A model generated the notes under the pieces. The model saw only the letters and a program-made list of their open reading frames with translations. It did no database searches and had not been told where the DNA came from. From Paenibacillus sp. 598K (GTDB lineage: Bacteria; Bacillota; Bacilli; Paenibacillales; Paenibacillaceae): DNA of 64,000 nt. A program made the position numbers and the translations under genes. Shown here in pieces: positions 1-7,781 of the stretch. Every line of letters starts with the position of its first letter. Position 1 is the first letter of the stretch. Location of the stretch: positions 36,824 through 100,823 of the forward strand of contig NZ_BFBX01000001.1 in NCBI RefSeq assembly GCF_003851045.1, written 5' to 3'.

Positions 1-510
1 GTGCACGACCAGCGACAGCCGCCGCTCGAGCAGCGGCAAGCGATCGAAGGCTTGCTCATCCACGGGAGAGACGACGAAGCCAAGCTCCAGCTGTCCGTTC
101 TGCACGAGTCTTTCGATCGTTTTGGCGCCTTCCTCGACCATACGGATGTCTATACGCGGATATTGCTTCTGGAAGCCTGCGACCATCCGGGGGACGAACA
201 CCGAGCTGATGACAGGCGGCAGCCCGATGGTCAAGATTCCCGACTCCAGGTGCTCGAGCTCCTCCAGCTCGCGGCGCAGCTCGACCGCAGCCTCGACGAT
301 AATCTGAAATTGACGGACGGCAGCAAGCCCGCTGTCCGTCAATTTGAGCTGTTTTCTCGACCGATCGAATAGCGTAACGCCGAGCTCCTCCTCGACATTT
401 TTGATGATTTTGCTGAGGGTAGGCTGCGACAGATGCAGATGCTCGGCGGCTTTGGTTATGTTTTGCTGCCGGGCGACCTCCAGTATATAATTCAGATTCC
501 TCACATCCAC
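1..510 (-). CDS. LysR-family transcriptional regulator, 3' part missing at window edge
   Basis: The 170 visible residues begin with a LysR-type winged helix-turn-helix (MDVRNLNYILEVARQQNITK, then AAEHLHLSQPTLSKIIK), followed by the start of the type 2 periplasmic-binding-like effector domain (SGILTIGLPPVISSVFVP). The gene runs off the left edge, so roughly the last 120 residues of a normal ~300-residue LysR protein are not seen. GTG at 510 is chosen because AGGGGAG lies 8 bases upstream; a TTG six bases earlier would be too close to that site. It is divergent from the ketone-body operon starting at 700, the usual layout for a LysR protein controlling its neighbour. The target and effector are inferred from position only. 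Confidence 0.9.
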   Translation of the reverse strand, partial: MDVRNLNYILEVARQQNITKAAEHLHLSQPTLSKIIKNVEEELGVTLFDRSRKQLKLTDSGLAAVRQFQIIVEAAVELRRELEELEHLESGILTIGLPPVISSVFVPRMVAGFQKQYPRIDIRMVEEGAKTIERLVQNGQLELGFVVSPVDEQAFDRLPLLERRLSLVVH

Positions 511-616
511 CGGCAACGCTCCCCTAGTTAGGCAATATACAGCGTCATGACAGTATGGCATGGCTGGCATGTCGCATTTGAATTTTTCGTCCGGCCCGAT
601 TCCCTGTATCGTTAAT

Positions 617-631
617 ATGGAAACGGTAACA
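617..631 (+). promoter_or_regulatory. Candidate cre (CcpA) site upstream of the ketone-body operon
   Basis: ATGGAAACGGTAACA matches the relaxed cre consensus WTGNAANCGNWNNCW at every fixed position. It lies about 70 bases upstream of scoA, near a weak promoter-like TTGCGT...TTATAC pair. It suggests catabolite repression of acetoacetate/hydroxybutyrate use. CcpA binding is inferred. Confidence 0.5.
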
Positions 632-699
632 ATCCGTTGCGTGCTTGAAGCTTCGGATTCATTATACCATGACCAAGACAGGGAGTTGAGCAATTCATT

Positions 700-1410
700 A
701 TGGACAAACGATACCCTTCGGTTCGGGAAGCGGTGCAAGCCATCCGCGACGGCGATACGATCATCGTCGGCGGGTTCGGCCTGTGCGGCATCCCCGAGCA
801 TCTGATCCTCGCGCTGCGAGAGCATGGCGCCAGTCAGCTGACGGTCGTTAGCAACAATTGCGGCATCGACGACTGGGGACTGGGTCTACTGCTGGAGAGT
901 CGGCAGATCAAGAAGATGATCTCCTCTTATGTTGGGGAGAACAAGACGTTCGAGGCGCAGTATTTGAGCGGCGAGCTCGAAGTCGAGCTTGTGCCCCAGG
1001 GCACGCTGGCCGAGCGCATCCGCGCAGGCGGAGCGGGCATCCCCGCCTTTTATACCGCTACAGGGGTAGGGACGTCGGTCGCCGAAGGCAAGCCCCATAG
1101 CGTATTCAACGGACGCATCTATGTGCTGGAGGAGGCGATCGTCAGCGATGTCGCGCTCGTCAAGGCATGGCAGGCTGACACGTCGGGCAATCTTCGCTAC
1201 CGCAAAACGGCGCGCAACTTCAATCCGCTTGCCGCAGCCGCCGGCAGGCTGACGATCGTCGAGGCGGAGCACATCGTCGAGACAGGCGAGCTGGATCCGG
1301 ACGAGATCCATACGCCGGGCATCTATGTGCAGCGCATCGTACAGGGCGGGGCGTATGAAAAACGGGTCGAGCGGCGCACCGTTCGGCAGCATGAGGAGGC
1401 AGGAGCATGA
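700..1410 (+). CDS. scoA: 3-oxoacid CoA-transferase subunit A
   Basis: 236 residues, the usual length for the alpha subunit of succinyl-CoA:3-ketoacid (or acetoacetate) CoA-transferase. The N-terminus has the glycine-rich CoA-binding stretch ([15 protein letters not shown]) and the body contains the family pattern [15 protein letters not shown] and the late [11 protein letters not shown]. The enzyme moves CoA between succinyl-CoA or acetyl-CoA and acetoacetate in the cytoplasm and needs subunit B, which follows with a 4-base ATGA overlap. The ribosome binding site is poorly spaced (GGGAG about 14 bases upstream), but the start matches the family N-terminus. The CoA donor cannot be told from sequence alone. 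Confidence 0.93.
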   Translation: MDKRYPSVREAVQAIRDGDTIIVGGFGLCGIPEHLILALREHGASQLTVVSNNCGIDDWGLGLLLESRQIKKMISSYVGENKTFEAQYLSGELEVELVPQGTLAERIRAGGAGIPAFYTATGVGTSVAEGKPHSVFNGRIYVLEEAIVSDVALVKAWQADTSGNLRYRKTARNFNPLAAAAGRLTIVEAEHIVETGELDPDEIHTPGIYVQRIVQGGAYEKRVERRTVRQHEEAGA

Positions 1411-2063
1411 GCGAAGCGCGCACGCGTATTATCCATCGGGCCGTCCAGGAGATCGAGGACGGCATGTATGTTAATCTGGGCATCGGACTGCCGACGCTGA
1501 TCGCCAACATCATCCCGGACACCTGTCAGGTGATGCTACAGTCCGAGAATGGCCTGCTCGGGATCGGTCCGTATCCCGCCGAGGAGGAGGTCGATGCCGA
1601 TCTGATCAACGCCGGCAAGGAGACCGTCACCGCGATCGCTGGCGCTTCGTACTTCGATAGCGCCGAGTCGTTTGCCATGATCCGGGGCGGCCACATCGAT
1701 CTGGCGATTCTGGGCGGCATGGAGGTGTCGGAGGACGGCGATCTGGCGAACTGGATGATCCCGGGCAAGATGGTCAAGGGGATGGGCGGCGCGATGGATC
1801 TCGTCAATGGCGCCCGGCGAATCGTCGTCATCATGGAGCATATGAACAAGCATGGCGAATCCAAGGTCAAACGCGCCTGCACGCTGCCGCTAACAGGCAA
1901 AGGTGTCGTTCACCGGCTCATTACCGACCTGGCCGTCTTCGACGTTACGCCTAGCGGCATGGTGCTGACAGAGCTGCAGCCCGGGGTGAGCCTCGATGAG
2001 GTGCAAGCGAGCACGGAGGCGACGTACAGCGTCAGCCCGGCACTGGCAGGTGAGCGGATATGA
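1407..2063 (+). CDS. scoB: 3-oxoacid CoA-transferase subunit B
   Basis: 218 residues, normal for the beta subunit. The catalytic glutamate that forms the glutamyl-CoA thioester is E47 in the signature [11 protein letters not shown]. Other family blocks are [15 protein letters not shown], the glycine-rich [14 protein letters not shown], and [10 protein letters not shown]. It overlaps scoA and the thiolase gene by 4 bases each (ATGA), so the three are probably translationally coupled and made in equal amounts. Acts with subunit A to activate acetoacetate to acetoacetyl-CoA. Confidence 0.94.
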   Translation: MSEARTRIIHRAVQEIEDGMYVNLGIGLPTLIANIIPDTCQVMLQSENGLLGIGPYPAEEEVDADLINAGKETVTAIAGASYFDSAESFAMIRGGHIDLAILGGMEVSEDGDLANWMIPGKMVKGMGGAMDLVNGARRIVVIMEHMNKHGESKVKRACTLPLTGKGVVHRLITDLAVFDVTPSGMVLTELQPGVSLDEVQASTEATYSVSPALAGERI

Positions 2064-3244
2064 GCAGAGCAGCGGTTATCGTCAGCGCCGCCCGCACCGC
2101 GATCGGCAGCTTCCAAGGCGCCCTGTCCGGAGTGCCAGCGATCCGGCTCGGTAGCATCGTCATCCAGGAGGCGCTGCAGCGGGCCGGCGTAGCGGCGACG
2201 GCGGTCGACGAGGTGCTGATGGGCCATGTGCTGCAGGCAGGGCTGGGCCAAAATCCGGCTCGGCAGGCGTGGCTGAAGGCCGGGTACGCCGATGCGGTGC
2301 CGGCGACGACGATCAATAAGGTATGCGGCTCCGGTCTGTCGTCGGTCATGCTGGCGGCACAAGCGATCCGGGCGGGCGATGCAGATATCGTCGTCGCCGG
2401 CGGAATGGAAAATATGAGCCGGGCGCCGTATCTGCTGGAAGGCGCGCGTGCCGGACTGCGGATGGGCGACTCGCCGCTCGTCGATTCGATGCTGCGCGAC
2501 GGGCTATGGTGCGCAACCTGCGATGTCGCAATGGGCGTGACGGCCGAGCAGATCGCGGACAAGTATCGATTGAGCCGCGAGGCGCAGGATCGCTTCGCCG
2601 CATGGAGTCAGCAGAAGGCGGAGCAGGCGATGGCCGCCGGACGCTTCGACGAGGAGATCGTGCCGGTGTCCATCCCCCAGAAGAAAGGAGCTGACCTGCT
2701 CGTCGATCGAGACGAGTATCCTCGGCCGGGGACAAGCGCGGAGACACTCGCGAGGCTGCGTCCGGCCTTCCGCGAGGACGGCACCGTGACGGCAGGCAAC
2801 GCCTCCGGCATCAATGACGGGGCTGCCGCGCTGGTCGTCATGTCTGCCGACAAGGCGGAGGCGATGGGACTGCAGCCGCTTGCCACGATCCGCGGCTATG
2901 CCAGCACTGCCCTCCATCCGCAGTGGATGGGGCTCGGACCGATCGCCTCGATCCGTCAGTTGCTGCAGCGGACCGGTCTGTCGATCGCAGATATCGACCT
3001 GTTCGAGCTGAACGAGGCGTTCGCGGCTCAGGCGCTTGCCGTCAGTCTGGAGCTGGGCGTTCCGGATGACAGGCTTAACGTTAACGGCGGCGCGATCGCG
3101 CTCGGTCATCCGATCGGCGCCAGCGGAGCTCGCATACTCGTGACGCTGCTGCATGAGCTGGGCAGGCGGGACGGCCGCTACGGCATCGCTTCGCTCTGCG
3201 TGGGCGGCGGCCAAGGCGTGGCGCTGCTGATCGAGCGGGGCTGA
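2060..3244 (+). CDS. Acetyl-CoA C-acetyltransferase (thiolase)
   Basis: 394 residues, full length for a biosynthetic/degradative thiolase. The nucleophilic Cys89 sits in [12 protein letters not shown]; the other catalytic parts are NEAFAAQ, the histidine of [14 protein letters not shown] and the C-terminal acid/base cysteine in [11 protein letters not shown]. It cleaves acetoacetyl-CoA with CoA into two acetyl-CoA, or condenses them. Its position after the CoA-transferase pair and before a hydroxybutyrate dehydrogenase argues for breakdown of acetoacetate. Start ATG overlaps the scoB stop. Confidence 0.94.
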   Translation: MSRAAVIVSAARTAIGSFQGALSGVPAIRLGSIVIQEALQRAGVAATAVDEVLMGHVLQAGLGQNPARQAWLKAGYADAVPATTINKVCGSGLSSVMLAAQAIRAGDADIVVAGGMENMSRAPYLLEGARAGLRMGDSPLVDSMLRDGLWCATCDVAMGVTAEQIADKYRLSREAQDRFAAWSQQKAEQAMAAGRFDEEIVPVSIPQKKGADLLVDRDEYPRPGTSAETLARLRPAFREDGTVTAGNASGINDGAAALVVMSADKAEAMGLQPLATIRGYASTALHPQWMGLGPIASIRQLLQRTGLSIADIDLFELNEAFAAQALAVSLELGVPDDRLNVNGGAIALGHPIGASGARILVTLLHELGRRDGRYGIASLCVGGGQGVALLIERG

Positions 3245-3262
3245 GGGAGGGAGGCGATTGCT

Positions 3263-4048
3263 ATGAGCAAGCTGCTTTTGGGGAAGACGGCCTTGATTAC
3301 AGGCGCGAGCAGCGGGATCGGTCTGCAACTGGCACAGAGGTTCGCTCAGGAGGGGGCGGCCATCGTGGCAGCGGATATTACAGCGGCCAAGGCTCAGACA
3401 GCGGCAGCATCGATACAGGCAGCGGGAGGTGAGGCGATCGGCGTCGCCTGTGACGTCACCGACGAGGAGCAGGTCCGCATTGCGGTGGAAAGGGCTGTCG
3501 AAGCCTTCGGTACGGTTCATATTTTGGTCAATAATGCGGGGCTGCAGCATGTATCGCTCATCGAGAATTTTCCAGTCGAGCGCTTCGATTATATGCTGCG
3601 GGTGATGCTGATCGGCGCTTTTATTGGCATCAAGCACGTCATGCCGCTTATGAAGAGCCAGGGCTATGGCAGAATTATCAACATGGCCTCGATCAACGGC
3701 GTGGTCGGGTTTGCCGGGAAGTCGGCTTATAATAGCGCGAAGCACGGTCTGATCGGTTTGACGAAGGTGGCCGCATTGGAAGGAGCTATGGACGGAATTA
3801 CGGTCAACGCGATTTGCCCTGGCTACGTCGATACGCCTCTCGTGCGGGGGCAACTCGAGGAGCTGGCGCGAACCCGTCAGGTATCGCTGGATCGGGTGCT
3901 GGAGGACGTGATCTTTCCGTTCGTACCCCAGAAGCGGCTGCTGGATGTGGAAGAGATTGCCGAGTTCGCAGCATTCATCGCCAGCGACAAGTCGAGAGGG
4001 ATCACAGGGGCTTCCCTTTTGGTGGATGGTGGTTATACGGCGCAGTGA
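3263..4048 (+). CDS. 3-hydroxybutyrate dehydrogenase (short-chain dehydrogenase)
   Basis: 261 residues with the classical SDR pattern: nucleotide-binding TGASSGIG near residues 14-21, NNAG, the serine of NMASINGVVG, and the catalytic YNSAK (Tyr and Lys near residues 155/159). The C-terminus (TGASLLVDGGYTAQ) and length fit D-3-hydroxybutyrate dehydrogenases, and the operon neighbours consume the product acetoacetate, which supports that substrate over other SDR substrates. A strong GGGAGGGAGG site precedes the ATG. It is the last gene of the operon and is followed by two terminator hairpins. Confidence 0.88.
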   Translation: MSKLLLGKTALITGASSGIGLQLAQRFAQEGAAIVAADITAAKAQTAAASIQAAGGEAIGVACDVTDEEQVRIAVERAVEAFGTVHILVNNAGLQHVSLIENFPVERFDYMLRVMLIGAFIGIKHVMPLMKSQGYGRIINMASINGVVGFAGKSAYNSAKHGLIGLTKVAALEGAMDGITVNAICPGYVDTPLVRGQLEELARTRQVSLDRVLEDVIFPFVPQKRLLDVEEIAEFAAFIASDKSRGITGASLLVDGGYTAQ

Positions 4049-4084
4049 GGGTGAGGAGTTTCAGAGTTATCATAGGCCAGCAGG

Positions 4085-4110
4085 AACGACTTCGATTCGG
4101 AAGTCGTTTT
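4085..4110 (+). terminator. Rho-independent terminator of the ketone-body operon
   Basis: A perfect 9-bp stem AACGACTTC/GAAGTCGTT with a 6-base loop is followed by a short T run. It lies 37 bases after the dehydrogenase stop codon. Confidence 0.75.
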
Positions 4111-4163
4111 GTCGATGGATTGACGTTCAGCAGAAAAGGGGATATCCTAAGCGACCGCATACG

Positions 4164-4191
4164 CCCGTCTGATTTCAGACGGGTCTTTTTT
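4164..4191 (+). terminator. Second terminator hairpin
   Basis: CCCGTCTG/CAGACGGG with a short T-rich loop and then a run of seven T after one C. Together with the hairpin at 4085 it isolates the dehydrogenase from the next gene at 4255. Confidence 0.8.
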
Positions 4192-4254
4192 TGCAAGCTC
4201 GCACCGCAAATTCCAAGTATAATGGAGGTATGATGTCGATAGAGGGGGATACGA

Positions 4255-5001
4255 ATGAGAGCGAGCAAGGATGTTCTGGATGTGTGGCGGAGGTTTGACG
4301 ATTTCCCGATGGAGACGATCACGAAGGCCTGGTACAGCCAGGTGGATGCAGTGCCGAAGCAGAGGAGCATCGAGCTGATGCGGCTGCATCGGGAGCAGTA
4401 CGGCACATCGGGCAATTGCTTTGATCTGGCGATCTGGCTGATCGATGAGTTCAGGCAGCAGGAGCTGCACAGCTACGCCATTCTGACGCCGCATTCGCAT
4501 GTGGCTGTAGTCGCAGTAAGCGGAGAGGGCAAGAAGTATCTATGCGATCTGGGCGATCAATGGATCGAGCCGATACGAATTGACGCTGACGATGAGGCGT
4601 ACACCGAGCAGTTTCTGGACGGATTCTTCCCGGGGGCTGCGGTTAAGCTGAACGTTCAGCCTGACCATCTGGAAGTGCACTACAAAAGGCCCAACGGGAA
4701 AACAAGCGGCCAAACCTTCTACCTGCGTCCGGCCTCAGAGGCCGAGCTGTTCGCTGCCGCAGAAAAAGCACAGCGGACGCTGAGGAGGCCGCTGGTCGAG
4801 AAGCGTTTGTTCCTACCTGAACAGGTCGCGCACTGGGAATTCGATGCGGACAAAAGCTTCGTCAGCTACCAGGATGGCAGAGAAGAGGAGAGTCAGTTGG
4901 ACTCCATCGAGGCATGGGCAGAGCGGATCAGCGGCAGGAGCGGCATCGCTGAAGACGTCTTACGCCAGGCCTTGCGGATCTACGCAGAGAGGTCCCAATG
5001 A
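4255..5001 (+). CDS. Hypothetical protein with arylamine N-acetyltransferase/transglutaminase-like Cys-His-Asp arrangement
   Basis: 248 residues, no signal peptide or membrane segment. I do not recognise a named family. C55 in GNCFDLA, H82 in PHSHVAVVAV and D98 in LCDLGDQW occur in the order and rough spacing of the papain-like/NAT/transglutaminase catalytic triad, and the cysteine lies at a helix-like start as in those folds. The ATG at 4255 has GAGGGGG upstream. The stop overlaps the next start (ATGA), so it is coupled to the AraC regulator, and a second transglutaminase-like gene follows. Substrate is unknown; catalysis is inferred from the triad. Confidence 0.6.
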   Translation: MRASKDVLDVWRRFDDFPMETITKAWYSQVDAVPKQRSIELMRLHREQYGTSGNCFDLAIWLIDEFRQQELHSYAILTPHSHVAVVAVSGEGKKYLCDLGDQWIEPIRIDADDEAYTEQFLDGFFPGAAVKLNVQPDHLEVHYKRPNGKTSGQTFYLRPASEAELFAAAEKAQRTLRRPLVEKRLFLPEQVAHWEFDADKSFVSYQDGREEESQLDSIEAWAERISGRSGIAEDVLRQALRIYAERSQ

Positions 5002-5753
5002 TCCTGTACGGCGGAGACGAGCATCTGCTGGCGATCACACCCTCCATCGACGCGACCAGCCACAAGCACACCTTCCTGCAGCTGACGCTTGGCCTGGAGC
5101 AGCCTGTGAGGATGGGGATCGACGACGAGTTGGTCTCTGGGCACGGCTTCGTGCTTGGGTCGAACGTGACCCACAGCTTGTCCGGCGGTCCGGTGCTGCT
5201 CTTGCTAGCTGACCGGGCGTCGGTGCTGGGGGATATGCTGCGACGTTATGCGGCGGGGCAGTCGATGCGGCTGTTAGATGACAGCAGTGCAGCAGAGGCA
5301 GGGCGATACGTTGCCGAACACTACCCGCACGTGCGCGGGCCCGAGGACTACAGGACATTCCTGATCGAGCTGCTGCGGCGACTGGGCTTCAGCTATGAGA
5401 TACCCCGGCTGATGGACGCGCGTATTGTCGCCACGCTGGATAGCTTAAGCCAATGCGGCCATAGCGAGCATCCGATCGATGAGCTGGCGCGAGCGGCGAG
5501 CTTGTCGAGCAGCAGGCTGTCGCATCTGTTCAAGGAACAGACCGGGATAGCGCTCGGCAGCTATCTGGTGCTGCACAAGCTGCAAAAAGCCTATTACAGC
5601 ATCTTTGACGGGATCAGCATAACCGAGGCTGCGCTGGCAGCCGGCTTTGACAGTCCCTCGCACTTTGCCGCTGCCAGCAGACGTTTGCTCGGGATGAGCG
5701 CGGCGGATATTCGCAAGGATAGCGTCTTTTTGAAAGTTTCCCGTTTCATGTAG
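4998..5753 (+). CDS. AraC-family transcriptional regulator
   Basis: 251 residues. The last ~100 form a double helix-turn-helix AraC domain (IDELARAASLSSSRLSHLFKEQ, then ITEAALAAGFDSPSHFAAASRRL). The N-terminal half looks like a small cupin sensor with a histidine-rich entry (DATSHKHTFLQLTLG). It overlaps the upstream gene by 4 bases and lies 31 bases before the transglutaminase-like gene, so it probably controls its own operon. The signal sensed is not evident. Confidence 0.85.
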   Translation: MILYGGDEHLLAITPSIDATSHKHTFLQLTLGLEQPVRMGIDDELVSGHGFVLGSNVTHSLSGGPVLLLLADRASVLGDMLRRYAAGQSMRLLDDSSAAEAGRYVAEHYPHVRGPEDYRTFLIELLRRLGFSYEIPRLMDARIVATLDSLSQCGHSEHPIDELARAASLSSSRLSHLFKEQTGIALGSYLVLHKLQKAYYSIFDGISITEAALAAGFDSPSHFAAASRRLLGMSAADIRKDSVFLKVSRFM

Positions 5754-5784
5754 CCCTATACTGGAATCAGGAGGTGCTTCAACC

Positions 5785-6489
5785 ATGAAACAGGACTACA
5801 CAGCCGTTACAGCTTTGCTGGATTACGAGCATCCCGCTCTCCGCGCCTTGGCCGCTGCGAAGCGCTGGGACCGTCTGGACGAGCAGGGCAAAATATTGGC
5901 GATCTACAATTATGTGCGCGATGAGATCAGCTTTGGCTATAACAGTGGCGATGCCATCCCCGCATCGCAAGTATTAAAGGATGGCTACGGCCAATGCAAT
6001 ACGAAGGGCGTGCTGTTCATGGCGCTGCTGCGGGCGGTCGGCGTCCCTTGCCGAATGCATGGCTTCCGGATCAACAAGCTGCTGCAAAAGGGAGCGATAA
6101 CCGGCATCTATTACCGTCTGTCGCCCGAAGAAATCCTGCACAGTTGGGTCGAGGTATACTATGAAGGCAGGTGGGTCAATCTGGAGGGCTTTATTCTGGA
6201 TCAGCCCTATCTGACGCAGCTGCAGGCCAAGTTCCGCTCGTGTACCGGTTCGTTTTGCGGCTATGGGGCGGCTGTAGAGGACCTTCACAATCCGCCGATC
6301 TACTGGGAAGGCGGGGATACGTATATCCAAAAGGAAGGCATCGTCGCCGACCTCGGAATCTACGACGCTCCGGACGCGTTGTTCGCCGAGCATGAGCAGC
6401 AGCTCGGAGCCGTCAAGCAATGGCTGTACAAGCATGCGGTCCGGCATCTCATGAACCGCAATATTCGTCGCATCCGTGAAGCAAAGTAA
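5785..6489 (+). CDS. Transglutaminase-like domain protein
   Basis: 234 residues, cytoplasmic by lack of signal peptide. The transglutaminase core is clear: Cys71 in DGYGQCNTKGVLFMALLRA and His119 in ILHSWVEVYYEGRWVNLEG. The usual third residue (Asp in a W..xDP pattern) is not at its expected place; E134 or D139 may serve. Such bacterial domains act as peptidases or amidases more often than crosslinkers. AGGAGG lies 8 bases before the ATG. Third gene of the 4255-6489 operon. Confidence 0.8.
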   Translation: MKQDYTAVTALLDYEHPALRALAAAKRWDRLDEQGKILAIYNYVRDEISFGYNSGDAIPASQVLKDGYGQCNTKGVLFMALLRAVGVPCRMHGFRINKLLQKGAITGIYYRLSPEEILHSWVEVYYEGRWVNLEGFILDQPYLTQLQAKFRSCTGSFCGYGAAVEDLHNPPIYWEGGDTYIQKEGIVADLGIYDAPDALFAEHEQQLGAVKQWLYKHAVRHLMNRNIRRIREAK

Positions 6490-6536
6490 CATTACGAATC
6501 GGTGACTTTCATATATTCAAATGCGAACATTTGTGC

Positions 6537-6542
6537 TATAAT
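6537..6542 (+). promoter_or_regulatory. Extended -10 promoter element before the Rpn-like gene
   Basis: TGCTATAAT is an extended -10 element. The -35 region (TATTCA-like) is weak, as is normal for extended -10 promoters. It separates the Rpn-like gene from the upstream operon. Confidence 0.5.
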
Positions 6543-6613
6543 TTAAAGAAATGAAGTCCTTTGAATAACCGCGACGATATAATAAAGAATAGAAACCGAT
6601 GGGAGCGAAGCGT

Positions 6614-7627
6614 TTGAAGCCCGATGATCGCGAGGAAACGATACACCAGCGACATGATACATCGTATCGCTTTCTGCTTTCCAGCAAGAAACTATTTGTG
6701 GAATTACTCCTTTCTTTTGTCCATAAAGGATGGGTGCAAGATATCGACGAAACTAACGTGCAGGAGATTCCGCATTCCTTTGTCCTCCAGGACTTTAAGC
6801 GTCAGGAAGCCGATTTGGTTTACCGGGTCAATTTGAATGGCCAGGAAGTTGTGTTTTATTTACTGTTGGAGATGCAATCCAGCGTTGATTATCGGATGCC
6901 TTATCGTTTATTGCTTTATCAGGCGGAGATTTGGCGATACTTGTTAAATGATGACAAACAAGCTCTAGACAACCGAAAAACGTTCCGCCTGCCCCCCATT
7001 GTGCCGATTGTGCTGTATAATGGAAAGAAAAGATGGAGCGCTGCGCGGCAGTTCCGAAAATTGCTGAACCATGAACAGATGTTTGGTTCTGAATTATTGG
7101 ATTTTGAATATTTACTTATTGATGTAGCTCGATATACCGAAGAAGAATTGCTGTCCTTGTCCAATACCATTGGTTCTGTTTTTTTACTCGATCAAACGGA
7201 AGATCAGGCTCAATTGTTGGAACGACTCGGCAAGCTGATGCATACGATTCAACAAATGCCGGAGGATAGCCAGCAGAAGTTTACGGCTTGGATGTCGAAT
7301 GTTCTGAAACAACAGTTGCCTGAAGGCACATCATATATTGAAGAGCTTGTGAAAAACGGGAAGGGAGGCGCGGCTATTATGGGTTTGGAACAAACATTAA
7401 AAAAGATAATAAAGGAAGAAAGATACGTAGCCAAAACCGAGGGCAAAATCGAGGGCAAGATCGAAGGCAAGATCGAAGGCAAGATCGAAGGCAAGATCGA
7501 AGGCAAAGAAGAAGTAGCTAGACGTATGATTGATTTGGGAGTCGATGCCGCAGTCATCGTTGCTGCTACGGGCTTCTCTCCTGACAAAATCGATCAGTTA
7601 CGGGAAAAGTCACATGGAGTGGAATGA
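6614..7627 (+). CDS. Rpn/YhgA-like PD-(D/E)XK nuclease family protein
   Basis: 337 residues. The N-terminal half matches the recombination-promoting nuclease/putative transposase family (HDTSYRFLLSSKKLF) with the nuclease residues D67 in EADLVYRV and the E86-x-Q88 motif of LLLEMQSS, then PIVPIVLYNGKKRW. Near the C-terminus a stretch of GKIE units, encoded by tandem 12-bp repeats, is followed by a short tail typical of the family. TTG at 6614 is preferred: GGGAG lies 8 bases upstream, while ATG at 6599 has no good site. The gene is visibly richer in AT than its neighbours, which suggests acquisition by transfer. Family members cut DNA; the role here is unknown. Confidence 0.85.
   Translation: MKPDDREETIHQRHDTSYRFLLSSKKLFVELLLSFVHKGWVQDIDETNVQEIPHSFVLQDFKRQEADLVYRVNLNGQEVVFYLLLEMQSSVDYRMPYRLLLYQAEIWRYLLNDDKQALDNRKTFRLPPIVPIVLYNGKKRWSAARQFRKLLNHEQMFGSELLDFEYLLIDVARYTEEELLSLSNTIGSVFLLDQTEDQAQLLERLGKLMHTIQQMPEDSQQKFTAWMSNVLKQQLPEGTSYIEELVKNGKGGAAIMGLEQTLKKIIKEERYVAKTEGKIEGKIEGKIEGKIEGKIEGKEEVARRMIDLGVDAAVIVAATGFSPDKIDQLREKSHGVE
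7439..7507 (+). repeat. Tandem 12-bp coding repeat in the Rpn-like gene
   Basis: Five full units of GARGGCAARATC and a degenerate sixth encode (E)GKI repeats. The three middle units are identical. The unit is a multiple of three, so copy number can change without breaking the frame. Confidence 0.9.
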
Positions 7628-7628
7628 C

Positions 7629-7655
7629 GACCGTTCACACTGAGCGGTCTTTTTT
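7629..7655 (+). terminator. Rho-independent terminator after the Rpn-like gene
   Basis: GACCGTT/AGCGGTC forms a 7-bp stem (one G-T pair) with a 7-base loop, followed by six T. It starts right after the stop codon. Confidence 0.85.
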
Positions 7656-7683
7656 GTTTGATTTAGGACAACCATAAAAGCCC

Positions 7684-7716
7684 TGTCGAATAGTGCTTGT
7701 CGAATCGTCTGTCGAA
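7684..7716 (+). repeat. Three direct copies of TGTCGAA upstream of the YesM-type kinase
   Basis: TGTCGAA occurs at 7684, 7698 and 7710, with start-to-start distances of 14 and 12 bases. The block lies about 65 bases before the kinase start, where an operator would be expected. No protein can be named. Confidence 0.6.
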
Positions 7717-7781
7717 CCGTATACTTGGTACACATATGGTTCTCCAATCAAAGGTGATCGACAGCCAGCGGGGGTGTAAGC

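Noticed and set aside
1..372. Plus-strand open frame at the left edge
   Set aside because: It is the antisense of the LysR gene, which has a recognisable HTH and a proper start on the minus strand.
6599..6613. ATG at 6599 as the start of the Rpn-like gene
   Set aside because: No ribosome binding site precedes it, whereas GGGAG is spaced correctly for the in-frame TTG at 6614. The ATG cannot be fully excluded.
7439..7507. Possible CRISPR-like short repeat
   Set aside because: The 12-bp units are contiguous, without spacers, and lie in frame inside a coding region.
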